From Cupriavidus sp. YR651 (lineage in GTDB: Bacteria > Pseudomonadota > Gammaproteobacteria > Burkholderiales > Burkholderiaceae): a stretch of 64,000 nt of DNA. This document shows, piece by piece, positions 1-8,185 of this stretch; the stretch's first letter is position 1; every line of letters begins with the position of its first letter. The DNA lies in NCBI RefSeq assembly GCF_900101625.1, contig NZ_FMYZ01000004.1, positions 185,571 to 249,570 on the forward strand, given 5' to 3'. The position numbers and the translations under genes were made by a program. Under the pieces are notes generated by a model. The model did not search any database. It had not been told where the DNA came from and saw nothing but the letters and a program-made list of their open reading frames with translations.

Positions 1-1
1 G

Positions 2-181
2 CCGCTGGAGCGGAATTTCCTGGCCATCGCGGTGCCGGGCGTCCTGGCGATGCTGGCGGTGGCGTGCATCGATCACCGGCGTTCGGCATCGAGCCTCGCG
101 TCGACGTCACCGGAAATCCCGGTGAAGGCGGGCGCCGTACCCAAGGTCGCCGCGATTCGCGCGTCGCGCGCGGAAGGCTAG
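2..181 (+). CDS. C-terminal end of a membrane protein (partial)
   Basis: The window opens inside this gene. The frame read from base 2 has no start and runs 59 residues to a TAG. The visible tail has one hydrophobic segment rich in Leu, Ala and Val (about residues 5-22 of the fragment), then a short basic turn and a polar Ser/Pro/Lys-containing end. That is how many multi-pass transporters finish, so an MFS-type permease is possible, but the fragment is too short to assign a family. It converges on the phospholipase D-type gene, leaving only a few bases between the two stops. Confidence 0.55.
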   Translation, partial: PLERNFLAIAVPGVLAMLAVACIDHRRSASSLASTSPEIPVKAGAVPKVAAIRASRAEG

Positions 182-186
182 GTCCG

Positions 187-1767
187 TCACAGCAGCCACT
201 CGATGGGCAGGATGGAAAGGAACCAGACGCCGAATCGCCCGAACCAGCCCGTGTTGGGTTCGGTATCGTGGCGAACGGTCTCGGTGCCGCGCCGCTCCAG
301 CCAGTAGAGCTCGCCCGTGTCAGAGAGCCGGACCTCGTAGGCGTTCTCGGGCACCGTCGTCGAGAAGGCCGATTCGATGCGGCCCGCGAGTACCGGGCTG
401 GCGATCACAAAGCCCAGTTCGGTGTTCAGGTTGGCGGAGCGCGGGTCGAAGTTGAAGGAGCCCACGAAGACGCGGGCCGCGTCCACCGCAAAGGTCTTTG
501 CATGGAGGCTGGAGCCGGAACTGCCAACAGTGGCGCCCCGCTCTTCGCGCTTGCCGCTGCTGTCGGCTGGCGTGGCGCTGCGGCGCAGTTCGTACAGGTG
601 AACGCCGCCCTCGAGCAGCGCCTTGCGGCGCCGCGCGTAGCCCGAGTGCACGGCAGTGACGTCGGTCGCCTCCCGGGCATTGGTCAGCACGCGCACGGTG
701 ACGCCCTGGCCGGCGAGTTCGGTGAACGTCGCGGTGCCGGCCGCCGTGGGGACGAAGTAGGGCGATATCAGGTCCAGTTCGCGCTCGGGCGTGCCGATGA
801 TCTCGCGCAACTGGTGGCCAATCAGTGCCTCCTTCGGCGCGGCGCCCAGGATCTTGCCCGGGTCGTCGCTGACGATCCGCGTGGCGGCCCACTCGAACGG
901 CAGGCTGCCATCGAGCATCTGGCGCACCACGGGCAATCCCCGCAGCGCATCCATATAGGCGGCCGCAGCCGGGTCGCGCGCCACGCTGGCGGCCTTGTGC
1001 GCCAGTTCGTCGAGGCGGGCGGCGTCGACGGCCCTGACGATGCTGGTCACGGGATAGGCGCTCTCGCTGGCCCAGTAGCGGTCGAAGTCGTGCTCGACAT
1101 CGGCTGCGACGGGGCCGACGGCCAGCACGTCGAGGTCGGCAAACAGCACGCCGTCGGTGGCGCCGAAGTACTCGTCGCCCACGTTGCGGCCGCCGACGAT
1201 GGTGGCCTGTGCGTCGACGGTGAAGGACTTGTTGTGCATCCGTCGGTTGAGCCGCCGGAAATCGGTCACGTAGCCGATGGACTTCGGATGCCGCACCACG
1301 AACGGATTGAACAGGCGCACTTCGATATTGGGATGTGCGTCAAGCGCCGCGAGCGTTTCGTCGAGCCCGGAAATGCCGTTGTCGTCGAGCAGCAGCCGCA
1401 CGCGCACGCCGCGGTCGGCGGCCTCATGCAGTGCTTCCAGCAGCAGCGTGCCGGTCAGGTCGTCGCGCCAAATGTAGTACTGCACGTCGAGCGTCCGCTG
1501 GGCCGAGCGGGCTGCATGCACGCGTACCGCGAACGCCGCGCGCGCGTCGACCAGCGGATGGATGCCCGACAGGCCCGGATGCGCGTCCAGCGCGGGGGCC
1601 AGTACGCGCCCGAGATCGGTATCGCGGGATTGTTCCGTGGTGAGCGCGCGCGTCTCCGCCCGGTTTGCAAGGGGAGGGAGCGCGCAACCGGCCAGCAGGG
1701 CGGCGGCGAAGATTGGCGCTATGACGGCGCGCAGCAGGCGACGGAGTGGACCAGGCACAATGCGCAT
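187..1767 (-). CDS. Phospholipase D-type lipoprotein (cardiolipin synthase C-like)
   Basis: The 526-residue protein has two HxKxxxxD phosphodiesterase motifs, at H178/K180/D185 and H422/K424/D429, the hallmark of the phospholipase D superfamily. These transfer or hydrolyse phosphatidyl groups. The N-terminus is a lipoprotein signal with lipobox LAGC (Cys28), so the enzyme is probably anchored in the envelope facing the periplasm. I start at the ATG at 1767 because the frame is open far upstream but the lipoprotein signal begins only here; the extra upstream part is Arg/Pro-rich. The closest known type is the YmdC/ClsC-like group. It is divergent from the cupin gene across about 275 bases. Confidence 0.85.
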   Translation of the reverse strand: MRIVPGPLRRLLRAVIAPIFAAALLAGCALPPLANRAETRALTTEQSRDTDLGRVLAPALDAHPGLSGIHPLVDARAAFAVRVHAARSAQRTLDVQYYIWRDDLTGTLLLEALHEAADRGVRVRLLLDDNGISGLDETLAALDAHPNIEVRLFNPFVVRHPKSIGYVTDFRRLNRRMHNKSFTVDAQATIVGGRNVGDEYFGATDGVLFADLDVLAVGPVAADVEHDFDRYWASESAYPVTSIVRAVDAARLDELAHKAASVARDPAAAAYMDALRGLPVVRQMLDGSLPFEWAATRIVSDDPGKILGAAPKEALIGHQLREIIGTPERELDLISPYFVPTAAGTATFTELAGQGVTVRVLTNAREATDVTAVHSGYARRRKALLEGGVHLYELRRSATPADSSGKREERGATVGSSGSSLHAKTFAVDAARVFVGSFNFDPRSANLNTELGFVIASPVLAGRIESAFSTTVPENAYEVRLSDTGELYWLERRGTETVRHDTEPNTGWFGRFGVWFLSILPIEWLL

Positions 1768-2043
1768 GACGGTTCGGAGGTCTCCGGTTGGCGCGGAAGG
1801 TGGCCCGTGTCGGGGCACGTGTCGGGGCCCGAATTGCGGCGAATGAACCGTAATGTTGCCACGGCGGCGTGGCGCCAGGCATTTGCGGTGCGCGGAAGAC
1901 CTCTCGCGGCTGGGCGCCGGAGTGGCTCTCGCTCCACGCCGGCAACAGGCGGGGCGCGCCGGCCTCCGTTCGGTGCCGCACCGAGCCGGGACAAGTCGCT
2001 TACCTATCCTTTGTCGGCGCTCACAGACACTGGAGACTTGCCG

Positions 2044-2604
2044 ATGCACATCAAACGAGCGTTTGCCAGCGGTCCCGGAAGCCAGCCGAAGGCCGATCCC
2101 ACGTCGGGGGCATTTTGCAGCGCGGCAGCGCTGACGATGTCCCCCAGCCCCATCGATCCGGACTGGCTACACAGCGGCCAGCCCTTGACGCGTTGTGGCG
2201 AACACTCGCTCACGTTCGACGGGTTTGCTTCCACCTCCGTCTGGGATTGCACGCGCGGCACGTTCGACTGGCATTACACGGTGGACGAGATCGTCTACAT
2301 CCTGGAAGGCGAGGTCCGCGTGACCGATGCGCACGGCCGGACGTACACGTTGAAGGCTGGCTCGATCGGCTATTTCCCGGCGCATACCAGCTGGCTCTGG
2401 GAGGTCGATCACTACGTGCGCAAGGTGGCGATCTGCAAGCGCGCGGTGCCGGCCGGGTTGCGCCTGCCGATTCGCGTGCTGGGCAAGCTGGACATCGATG
2501 GCTGGTGGCGGCGGTCCGCGCGGGCGAGGGAGAGATGGGCGGCGCTCTGGGCGCGCTTTCATGGCTCGACCACCATGGTGATGCTGATGGCGCTGCCCCT
2601 ATAG
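2044..2604 (+). CDS. Cupin-domain protein (DUF861-like)
   Basis: This 186-residue protein has a single small cupin barrel in its middle third. The stretch DWHYTVDEIVYILEGEV is a typical cupin motif 1 (metal-binding His/Glu region), and GSIGYFPAHT fits motif 2. The pattern matches the DUF861 cupins related to ureidoglycine aminohydrolase, which bind small ligands; no substrate can be inferred. The start at 2044 is supported by GGAG eight bases upstream. A much longer open frame continues upstream but runs antisense through the phospholipase D gene and is not coding. It converges on the DUF4410 lipoprotein gene. Confidence 0.8.
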   Translation: MHIKRAFASGPGSQPKADPTSGAFCSAAALTMSPSPIDPDWLHSGQPLTRCGEHSLTFDGFASTSVWDCTRGTFDWHYTVDEIVYILEGEVRVTDAHGRTYTLKAGSIGYFPAHTSWLWEVDHYVRKVAICKRAVPAGLRLPIRVLGKLDIDGWWRRSARARERWAALWARFHGSTTMVMLMALPL

Positions 2605-2620
2605 AGGCAGCGCGCGTTGG

Positions 2621-3394
2621 TCAGGCGTTACCGGCCGGCGACATCCAGCCGTTCGCCGCGTTGGCGGCGGCCACCTGCTTGGCAATCGAATCCGCCAGCC
2701 GCTTGGCATCGGCGGAGATGCTGTCGCGCTTCGCTTCGGTCATGCCATGCACGCCGGTGCCGGCCGCAGCGGACATCGCGATATGGCCAGCGGCTGCACC
2801 GACCCCTGCCGTTTCCGCCACACCGGGAATATGGCCGCTGTCGGCATCGGCCGTGAAGCTCTGCACAGGCACCGGCGCGCCGTTCGCCGGCTTGTAGAGG
2901 ATCTGGACCGAGGCACCGACCTCGCTCTTGCCGGCGCCCAGGCCGATCAGCACGCGGCGCCGACGCTTGCCTTCATCGATCTTCTGGAAGCCGCCTTCGA
3001 CGATCAGCGCGTTGCTGCCTGCCGGCACGGGGCCATCGAGGCGCACCGCGTTCAGGCCCATCGACTGCAGTTGCCGCACGATTTCATCGGATACCTGTTC
3101 GCGCGCCTCGAGCGCCGTCTGGGATTGCTCGCTCGCGGTGGAATTGCCGTCGACCATCGTCTTCAGTTTCTGCGTCAGGCCGCTGTCCAGCTTCACCTGG
3201 TCGGGATTGGCCGCGAAGGATTGCACGTAGATGATGTCCGCCCGCGCTTGCGGCGCCAGCTGAACCTGGTTCACGCCGGTCACGTCGGTGACGGCGGCGG
3301 TTGCGCAGCCTGCCATCAGGAACGAGGTCGTGGCCACTGCCACGATAGCCAGACGCATGGTGTTGTCAGCGAGGAGTTTGAGTGAGGTCCGCAT
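2621..3394 (-). CDS. DUF4410 family lipoprotein
   Basis: The 257-residue protein begins with a signal ending in the lipobox MAGC (Cys30). The body has the layout of DUF4410 proteins: an early segment with a conserved Tyr-Val-X-Ser-Phe, a central alpha-helical part, then a Gly/Arg stretch (KRRRRVLIGLGAGKSEV) followed by beta-strands. The family is envelope-associated and of unknown function. The ATG at 3394 has AAAGGA upstream; the frame is open 11 codons further but that part lacks signal character. About 250 bases with no visible gene separate it from the kinase gene on its right. Confidence 0.8.
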   Translation of the reverse strand: MRTSLKLLADNTMRLAIVAVATTSFLMAGCATAAVTDVTGVNQVQLAPQARADIIYVQSFAANPDQVKLDSGLTQKLKTMVDGNSTASEQSQTALEAREQVSDEIVRQLQSMGLNAVRLDGPVPAGSNALIVEGGFQKIDEGKRRRRVLIGLGAGKSEVGASVQILYKPANGAPVPVQSFTADADSGHIPGVAETAGVGAAAGHIAMSAAAGTGVHGMTEAKRDSISADAKRLADSIAKQVAAANAANGWMSPAGNA

Positions 3395-3647
3395 GTTGAT
3401 TCCTTTCGTGGCACTGGGTGCCGTCAATGGTCGAGGATGTTGTCACCGACAATCATCGACCCACAGGATCAGAAGCCATCGGAGCGCACGTCTTTGGTGA
3501 GGGGCTTTCGCTTGCTTTCGGGGGAGCCGCAACACGCAGACGGAAGTATGGGAGGTGGACGCCCGGGGCGCCATGCAGGAATTATTTCGCGCTATGTCAT
3601 GCGCGATGGCATGCGCGGAGGCGCCACCGCCGAAGCCGGGGCCGGTG

Positions 3648-4979
3648 TTACGTGGCGGTGGCGCGGGCCAGCGGCAATGCCACCACGGCTTCGAGTCCCC
3701 CGCCTTCGCGCGCGCGGAATTGCAGGGACCCGCCGTGCAGGCGCGCAATGCGGTCGACGATGGCCAGTCCGAGCCCGGTGCCGCCCGAATGGCCGCGCGC
3801 ATTGCCCCCCCGGCTGAAGGGCGCCGTGAGCTGCTCGATTTCCGCCACGCTGATGCCGCTGCCCCGGTCGCAGATCGCGACATAGGCCGTGGGGCCGTCC
3901 GTCCAGGTGTGCGCGAAGAAGCCCGTGCGCCCGTAGATCACCGCGTTCTGCATCAGGTTCATCAGCAGCCGCATCATGCTGACCGGGCGGAACGGGATCG
4001 CCGGCAGATCGCCGAGCGACAACGCGAAGTCGTGCCCGAGCCCTGCGAAGTCCGATGCAAGCTGGCGGATCAGCGCATTGAGGTCGCCGGGCTGCGGCAC
4101 CTCGCGCTCGCCGCTGCCGGCATAGTCCATGAACTGCTGGAGAATCGTGTCGATCTGGTCGAGATAGCCCTCCGCCGATGCCACGAAGGTGTCGTCCGCG
4201 CCGCGTGGAATGGACATCGCCATCGCCAGGCGGAGCTTGGTGAGTGGCGTGCGAATATCGTGGGACACGCCGGCCAGCATCAGGGCGCGCGTAGTTTCGG
4301 CCTGCTTCAGGGCCTGCGTCATCTGGTTGAACGCGCCGCTGACCTGCGCGATCTCCGTCGGGCCATCGGTGGGGAGTGCAGGCGGCGATTCGCCAGCGCA
4401 AACGTCGCGCGCGGCGCGCGCCAGGTCCTGCAGCGGGCGGTTGATATGGAGCTGGATCAGATAGCCCGTCAGCGCCGCGAGCAGCGCGAGCGCCGTCGAC
4501 AGCACGAGGGCGGCCGTGATGCCGCTGGTCTGTGCGACCTCCGCCATCGGCAGGGCGATCCAGGCGGGGGTGCCGGCAACGTGCACGCGAATCCACAGCC
4601 GCTCTTCATCTCCGCTCTGCCAGCGTACCGGCATGTCAGGCGGAAGGTGGCGCTGCAAGGCCTCCAGGAAAACGTTGCGCTGATAGGTGCGGAACAGGAG
4701 CATTGGGCTCGGATCGGTGTCAGCGTCGATATGTTCGGGCGCCTGCGTCTGCGCGCCCAGGCGCGCGGCGGTGGCGCGGCCCGCTTCGGCCGACATGCCG
4801 GACAGCGCGCCGTCCAGCGTCTTCACGTAGTCGGAAAAGATCGACGCCGCGCGCTCGATGCGAGGGCGCTGCACAAAATGCAGCAACACCGTGAGGGAGC
4901 AAACCTGCGTCACTGCCACCAGCACCACCAGCAAGGCGATGTTGCGCGCGAGCAGGGATCGGAGCGGGAGCCGTATCAC
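3648..4979 (-). CDS. Two-component sensor histidine kinase (OmpR-partner type)
   Basis: This 443-residue inner-membrane kinase has a first membrane helix at about 12-36, a periplasmic domain of about 115 residues, a second helix at about 152-177, a HAMP linker, and the phospho-acceptor His240 in VSHDIRTPL. An ATPase domain follows, with an N box (LMNLMQNAV) and glycine boxes near DRGSGIS and GGTGLGLAI. The start is the GTG at 4979, whose bases overlap the stop of the upstream response regulator as GTGA, so translation is coupled. The layout resembles RstB/EnvZ-type sensors. The signal sensed is unknown. Confidence 0.92.
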   Translation of the reverse strand: MIRLPLRSLLARNIALLVVLVAVTQVCSLTVLLHFVQRPRIERAASIFSDYVKTLDGALSGMSAEAGRATAARLGAQTQAPEHIDADTDPSPMLLFRTYQRNVFLEALQRHLPPDMPVRWQSGDEERLWIRVHVAGTPAWIALPMAEVAQTSGITAALVLSTALALLAALTGYLIQLHINRPLQDLARAARDVCAGESPPALPTDGPTEIAQVSGAFNQMTQALKQAETTRALMLAGVSHDIRTPLTKLRLAMAMSIPRGADDTFVASAEGYLDQIDTILQQFMDYAGSGEREVPQPGDLNALIRQLASDFAGLGHDFALSLGDLPAIPFRPVSMMRLLMNLMQNAVIYGRTGFFAHTWTDGPTAYVAICDRGSGISVAEIEQLTAPFSRGGNARGHSGGTGLGLAIVDRIARLHGGSLQFRAREGGGLEAVVALPLARATAT

Positions 4980-5689
4980 GACTCGATGCCGGCGACCAGC
5001 ATGTAGCCGACGCCCCACACGGTCTTGATGAAGCGTGGTTTCGATGGATCGTCTTCGACGATCTGGCGCAGCCGCAGGATCTGTACGTCGATGCTGCGAT
5101 CGAGCGCCGCGTGGTCGCGGCCCCGGGCCCGTGCGAGCAGGTTATCGCGGCTGACCGGCCGGTTTGGCGAGGAGCCCAGCGCGTGCAGCAGCAGCATCTG
5201 CGCGGAATGCACCTCGACCGGTGCGTCGCCCCGAAACAGGGTCTGCTTGCCGACATCGAACCGGAACTCGCCAAAGCGCAAGGTCTGCGACGTCACGGTC
5301 GGATCGCCGGCGGCCATCTTTTGCCGGCGCAGCAGCGCGCGGATTCGGGCCACCAGTTCGTCCGGGACGAATGGCTTGGCGAGATAGTCGTCCGCGCCGG
5401 TCTCAAGCCCGGCTACCCGGTCGACCGGATCGCCCTTCGCGGTCAGCATCAGGATGGGTAGCGTCTGGCCTTCGGCGCGCAGGCGGCGGCAAATGGTCAG
5501 GCCGTCTTCCGGCTCCATCATCAGGTCCAGCACGAGGAGGTCGTGGGGCTCGCGGTGCAGATAGCGGTCAAGTTGCTTGCCGTCCGCGACCACGCGTACC
5601 TGAAAGCCGTGCCCGGTCAGGAACCGTTGCAGCATGTTGCGCAGCTCGGCTTCGTCATCGAGCACGATAATCCTGTTCACCTGCTCCAT
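4976..5689 (-). CDS. OmpR-family response regulator
   Basis: The 237-residue protein has a receiver domain with acidic residues D11/D12, phospho-acceptor D55, T83 and K105 (LAKPF), followed by an OmpR/PhoB winged-helix DNA-binding domain ending in FIKTVWGVGYML. It is the partner of the histidine kinase whose GTG start overlaps its stop codon. The ATG at 5689 is preceded by GGAGA at a good spacing. It lies just after a possible 28-residue membrane peptide and an exported glycine-rich protein gene on the same strand, which may be targets or co-transcribed partners. Confidence 0.95.
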   Translation of the reverse strand: MEQVNRIIVLDDEAELRNMLQRFLTGHGFQVRVVADGKQLDRYLHREPHDLLVLDLMMEPEDGLTICRRLRAEGQTLPILMLTAKGDPVDRVAGLETGADDYLAKPFVPDELVARIRALLRRQKMAAGDPTVTSQTLRFGEFRFDVGKQTLFRGDAPVEVHSAQMLLLHALGSSPNRPVSRDNLLARARGRDHAALDRSIDVQILRLRQIVEDDPSKPRFIKTVWGVGYMLVAGIES

Positions 5690-5715
5690 GTGGCGTCTCC
5701 GGCGAAACCCGCTGG

Positions 5716-5802
5716 TCAGTGCGTCATGGACTGCTGCCCCATGAATGCAGACGCACCTGCCGAAACAATACACAAGATAAGCACGGGGATCATCCGCTTC
5801 AT
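5716..5802 (-). CDS. Possible 28-residue membrane/secreted peptide
   Basis: A short frame encodes a Lys/Arg-containing N-terminus, a hydrophobic stretch of about 14 residues (IPVLILCIVSAGAS) and a short polar end. GGAG lies at a suitable distance before the ATG (rev-comp of about 5808-5813). The stop is 26 bases before the response-regulator start, on the same strand. Such peptides beside kinases sometimes act as membrane regulators, but this is inference. It could equally be a chance frame or the remnant of a signal peptide. Confidence 0.35.
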   Translation of the reverse strand: MKRMIPVLILCIVSAGASAFMGQQSMTH

Positions 5803-5843
5803 GATGGGCTCCGCAAGGTGGCCGACTTTCGCCAGCCAGGGCG

Positions 5844-5891
5844 TGGATGCAGATCGCGATGCAGGTCTGGATGCAGATTGCGATGCCGATC
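5844..5891. repeat. 24-bp tandem repeat, two copies
   Basis: Two adjacent 24-base units share TGGATGCAGATYGCGATGC and differ at only a few bases. They lie just beyond the stop codon of the exported glycine-rich protein and before the possible 28-residue peptide. They have no recognisable role and may be a slippage product. Confidence 0.7.
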
Positions 5892-5896
5892 CGCCG

Positions 5897-6922
5897 TCAT
5901 GCCCAGTGCGCGGGCACCCATCCGACCGGGGTCCAGTGTCCCGGCACCCAGATGGCTGCGCGAGGCGGCGGCGCCACATAGACCGGACGCGGGGCGACGT
6001 AGACGGCGCGCGGGACCGGCGTCACGTACACCACGCGCGGCGGGGGCGGCGGCGTGACGTAGACGACCTTCGGCGGTGCGATGTAGACCGCTTTCGGCGG
6101 GGGCGGCGGGATGTAGGTCACCGGCGGCGGGGGTGGAGGCGCGGGCGGCACGTAACCGACCGGCGCGGGCGTGATGACCACCGGCGCGGTCCCCACCGCA
6201 ACCGTGGCGCCCGCAGTCGTCACCGTGCCGCCGGCAACCACGGTGCCGCCTTGCACGACGGTCGTGCCGCCAGCCACCGTGCTGCCGTGGACGACCGTGG
6301 TGCTGCCGCTCGTCACCGTGCCGCCATGGACCACCGTGGTGCCACTGCCCGTCGTCACGACGCCCGGCGCCACGCTGGTTGCGCTGCCGGAATGGGATAC
6401 GGTGCCGCCATCGGCCCCGGTCACGGTGCCCGAGCGGGCACACGTCGATCCTGCGCACGATGTCGACGCCGTGTGGCTGACGGTGTTGCCGCTGGCGCCA
6501 GTGATCGTGCCCGATGACGTGTACTGGCCCGTGCCTTCGCGCGACACGCTGCCGGCGGTGGAGGCGGTCTGGCCGTTCGGTCCGGTGAGATCGCCGGTGT
6601 GCGAGCACGTGCCGCCTGCGCAGCTCGTGTTGCCGTCGTGCTGCACGGATCGGCCGTTCGGCCCGATTGCCGTGCCCGAGTTCGAGAATTGTCCCGGAGC
6701 GTTGCGGGTCACCGTGCCGGTGTTGGTCGCGAGTCCGCCGTAGGGACCGACGACGCCGCCGGCGTGCGAGCAGCTACCGCCGCCGCATGTGCCGGCGTGC
6801 GCGCCCTGGTAGACGCCGTGCGAGGTGTAGGCCGTGCCGTGGCCGGTCCAGCCCGCGAAGGCCGGGGTGCTGGCGAGGAGGATCAGCGAGGCGGTCGCTG
6901 CAAGGGGGAAACGGGGCTTCAT
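5897..6922 (-). CDS. Exported glycine/proline-rich repeat protein
   Basis: This 341-residue protein has a cleavable signal peptide ending in AFA before Gly-Trp. Residues of about 24-185 hold three loose repeats of about 45 residues, each with a Cys pair (CGGGSCSH, CAGGTCSH, CAGSTCAR) followed by a Gly-Pro-Asn-Gly-like turn and Ser/Thr/Gly strands. Next comes a Val/Thr/Gly-rich part (TTVVHGGTV type), then a Pro-rich stretch with repeated YV-PPPPP blocks. The end is WVPGHW...GWVPAHW, like YXWGXW-type surface proteins. The Cys pairs could form disulphides in the periplasm or outside the cell. Function is unknown. It sits upstream of a two-component system on the same strand. Confidence 0.8.
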   Translation of the reverse strand: MKPRFPLAATASLILLASTPAFAGWTGHGTAYTSHGVYQGAHAGTCGGGSCSHAGGVVGPYGGLATNTGTVTRNAPGQFSNSGTAIGPNGRSVQHDGNTSCAGGTCSHTGDLTGPNGQTASTAGSVSREGTGQYTSSGTITGASGNTVSHTASTSCAGSTCARSGTVTGADGGTVSHSGSATSVAPGVVTTGSGTTVVHGGTVTSGSTTVVHGSTVAGGTTVVQGGTVVAGGTVTTAGATVAVGTAPVVITPAPVGYVPPAPPPPPPVTYIPPPPPKAVYIAPPKVVYVTPPPPPRVVYVTPVPRAVYVAPRPVYVAPPPRAAIWVPGHWTPVGWVPAHWA

Positions 6923-7293
6923 CGGATGTCCTTCCTGGTTCGACTGGTGTCACGCACCGTGGCGTGGCGACGGGACGAACTATAGGTCGGAGGCACCGAT
7001 TCATCGCGGTCGAAAACATGTCGCGGTGTTACACGCGGCGCTGCGCGCCTTGTTGCCCGCCTTGTTGCGCAGGGAAGGGCGCGCCGATGTGCATTGGCGC
7101 GTGGCGTGCCCGGCTGCGTTGCCGGTGTCATGCCTGATGCCGCCAGCGGGCTGCCACGTGAAACAGGGCGACATACTTCCCGCAGGCTGTGCGGCAAGGC
7201 GGCCCGCTACAGTTGACTCGGGGTTCCGGTGAGCAACGGGTAATGGGACCTCCGTGACCACTCAAGGTCATGCAGTCCCTGCCCGATGCGCGA

Positions 7294-7342
7294 AGCCCGA
7301 AACCCGGAGCCCAAAACCCGGAGCCCGGAGCCCGAGTCCCGG
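7294..7342. repeat. GC-rich 14-bp tandem repeat
   Basis: Units of AGCCCRAAACCCGG occur twice (7294-7307, 7308-7321), then a half unit AGCCCGG, then a variant AGCCCGAGTCCCGG. The array lies just beyond the terminator hairpin of the Cys-rich exported protein. It has no known role and is a likely site of length variation. Confidence 0.75.
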
Positions 7343-7352
7343 AGAAACCCGT

Positions 7353-7386
7353 CTCGCCGGCGGCGGCATGGCCAGCTGCCGGCGAG
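7353..7386 (-). terminator. Hairpin terminator of the Cys-rich protein gene
   Basis: CTCGCCGGC (7353-7361) pairs perfectly with GCCGGCGAG (7378-7386) around a 16-base loop, directly after the stop of the minus-strand gene. Only a short mixed T-run (GGGTTTCTCC) follows, so it may be a weak or factor-assisted terminator. Confidence 0.55.
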
Positions 7387-7398
7387 CGGGCGCTTCGC

Positions 7399-7737
7399 CT
7401 AGTTGCAGATCGTGCCCGGCACCGGCTTGCCGGAGCTGGTTGCGCCCTGGCAGTTGTCGCCCACGGCCAGGCTCGCGTCGCCAGACTGCGACGGAATGAG
7501 CTTCAGCTTTCCGGCTACGGTGCAGCAGAGTCTTGCCGGCGCCGAGGCTTTGGTGGAGGGGGCGAGTTTCTGCACTGGCGCTTCGGCGCCGTCATCCGAA
7601 TCGGCGGCGACGCACTGGCCTTGTTGGCAGATCCGTTCCCCTTTGCATTGCATGTCGTACTGGCATCCGGCGGCCGGTGCCGGCCCCGCCCAGACGAATC
7701 CAATGGTGGCGATTAACAGCAAGCTACGCGATGTCAT
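7399..7737 (-). CDS. Small exported Cys-rich protein
   Basis: The 112-residue protein has a clear signal peptide (to about Ala22-Ala23). The mature part starts with a Cys-spaced module, C-x4-C-x5-C-x4-C, that looks like a small disulphide-knotted domain (CQYDMQCKGERICQQGQC). A Lys/Ala/Pro linker follows, then a second Cys group (LCCTV, DNC, TIC). All eight Cys are in the mature part, so disulphide bonding in the periplasm or outside is likely. I do not recognise the family. It stands alone, with its own terminator hairpin downstream. Confidence 0.75.
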   Translation of the reverse strand: MTSRSLLLIATIGFVWAGPAPAAGCQYDMQCKGERICQQGQCVAADSDDGAEAPVQKLAPSTKASAPARLCCTVAGKLKLIPSQSGDASLAVGDNCQGATSSGKPVPGTICN

Positions 7738-8185
7738 GACCGCTCCTGCAAGCGATTCTCGGACCCTCGTGACGGCGTGTCACCAAGCGTCCGATGTCTT
7801 CAGCATAGATCGGTGAAAGGGGGGTAGAAAGCTCGTCGTAAAGGTTCAAACAAGCGCTTTGTGAGCTAGCCCACATGATCGATTTGCGCCGCATGAATGC
7901 GCGGCGAGGACGCGCTGAATCGCGTGTTGAAAGGGCGTGTCGATGGGCGCGCCGATGGACGCGTTGATGGCCCGTTGACGGCTCGCGGGTATCCACGGCG
8001 CTATGCCGGCCGTGCCTGGCGGCCTGATGACCCGACGGGGCCGCCGTCTGCGGGTTTGGCCGTTTTGCTTCACAATATCGCGCTTCGCGCCGCACCGGAG
8101 CACGCTGGAGCCCCTGAGGCAGGACACAGATCCTGCCCGCCAGTGAGCGGCGATTCGTAGAACAAGCCTTGCGATTTCTCTCGTT
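7738..8185. other. Intergenic region, no gene seen
   Basis: About 450 bases lie between the divergent Cys-rich protein and MFS transporter genes. Longer open frames on the minus strand run antisense into the transporter and have no family features. It must hold both promoters; I see no clear operator. Confidence 0.6.

Larger units (their letters stand above)
6923..7398. other. Intergenic region, no gene seen
   Basis: About 475 bases lie between two minus-strand exported-protein genes. Short frames here lack ribosome sites and family features. The right part holds a short GC-rich tandem repeat and the terminator hairpin of the Cys-rich protein gene. The left part should contain the promoter of the glycine-rich protein, but I cannot point to clear boxes. 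Confidence 0.6.

Noticed and set aside
64..2043. Very long plus-strand frame across the phospholipase D gene
   Set aside because: It is antisense to a gene with both HKD motifs; its translation is Arg/Gly/Ala-rich without family features. Only its last part, from 2044, is a real cupin gene.
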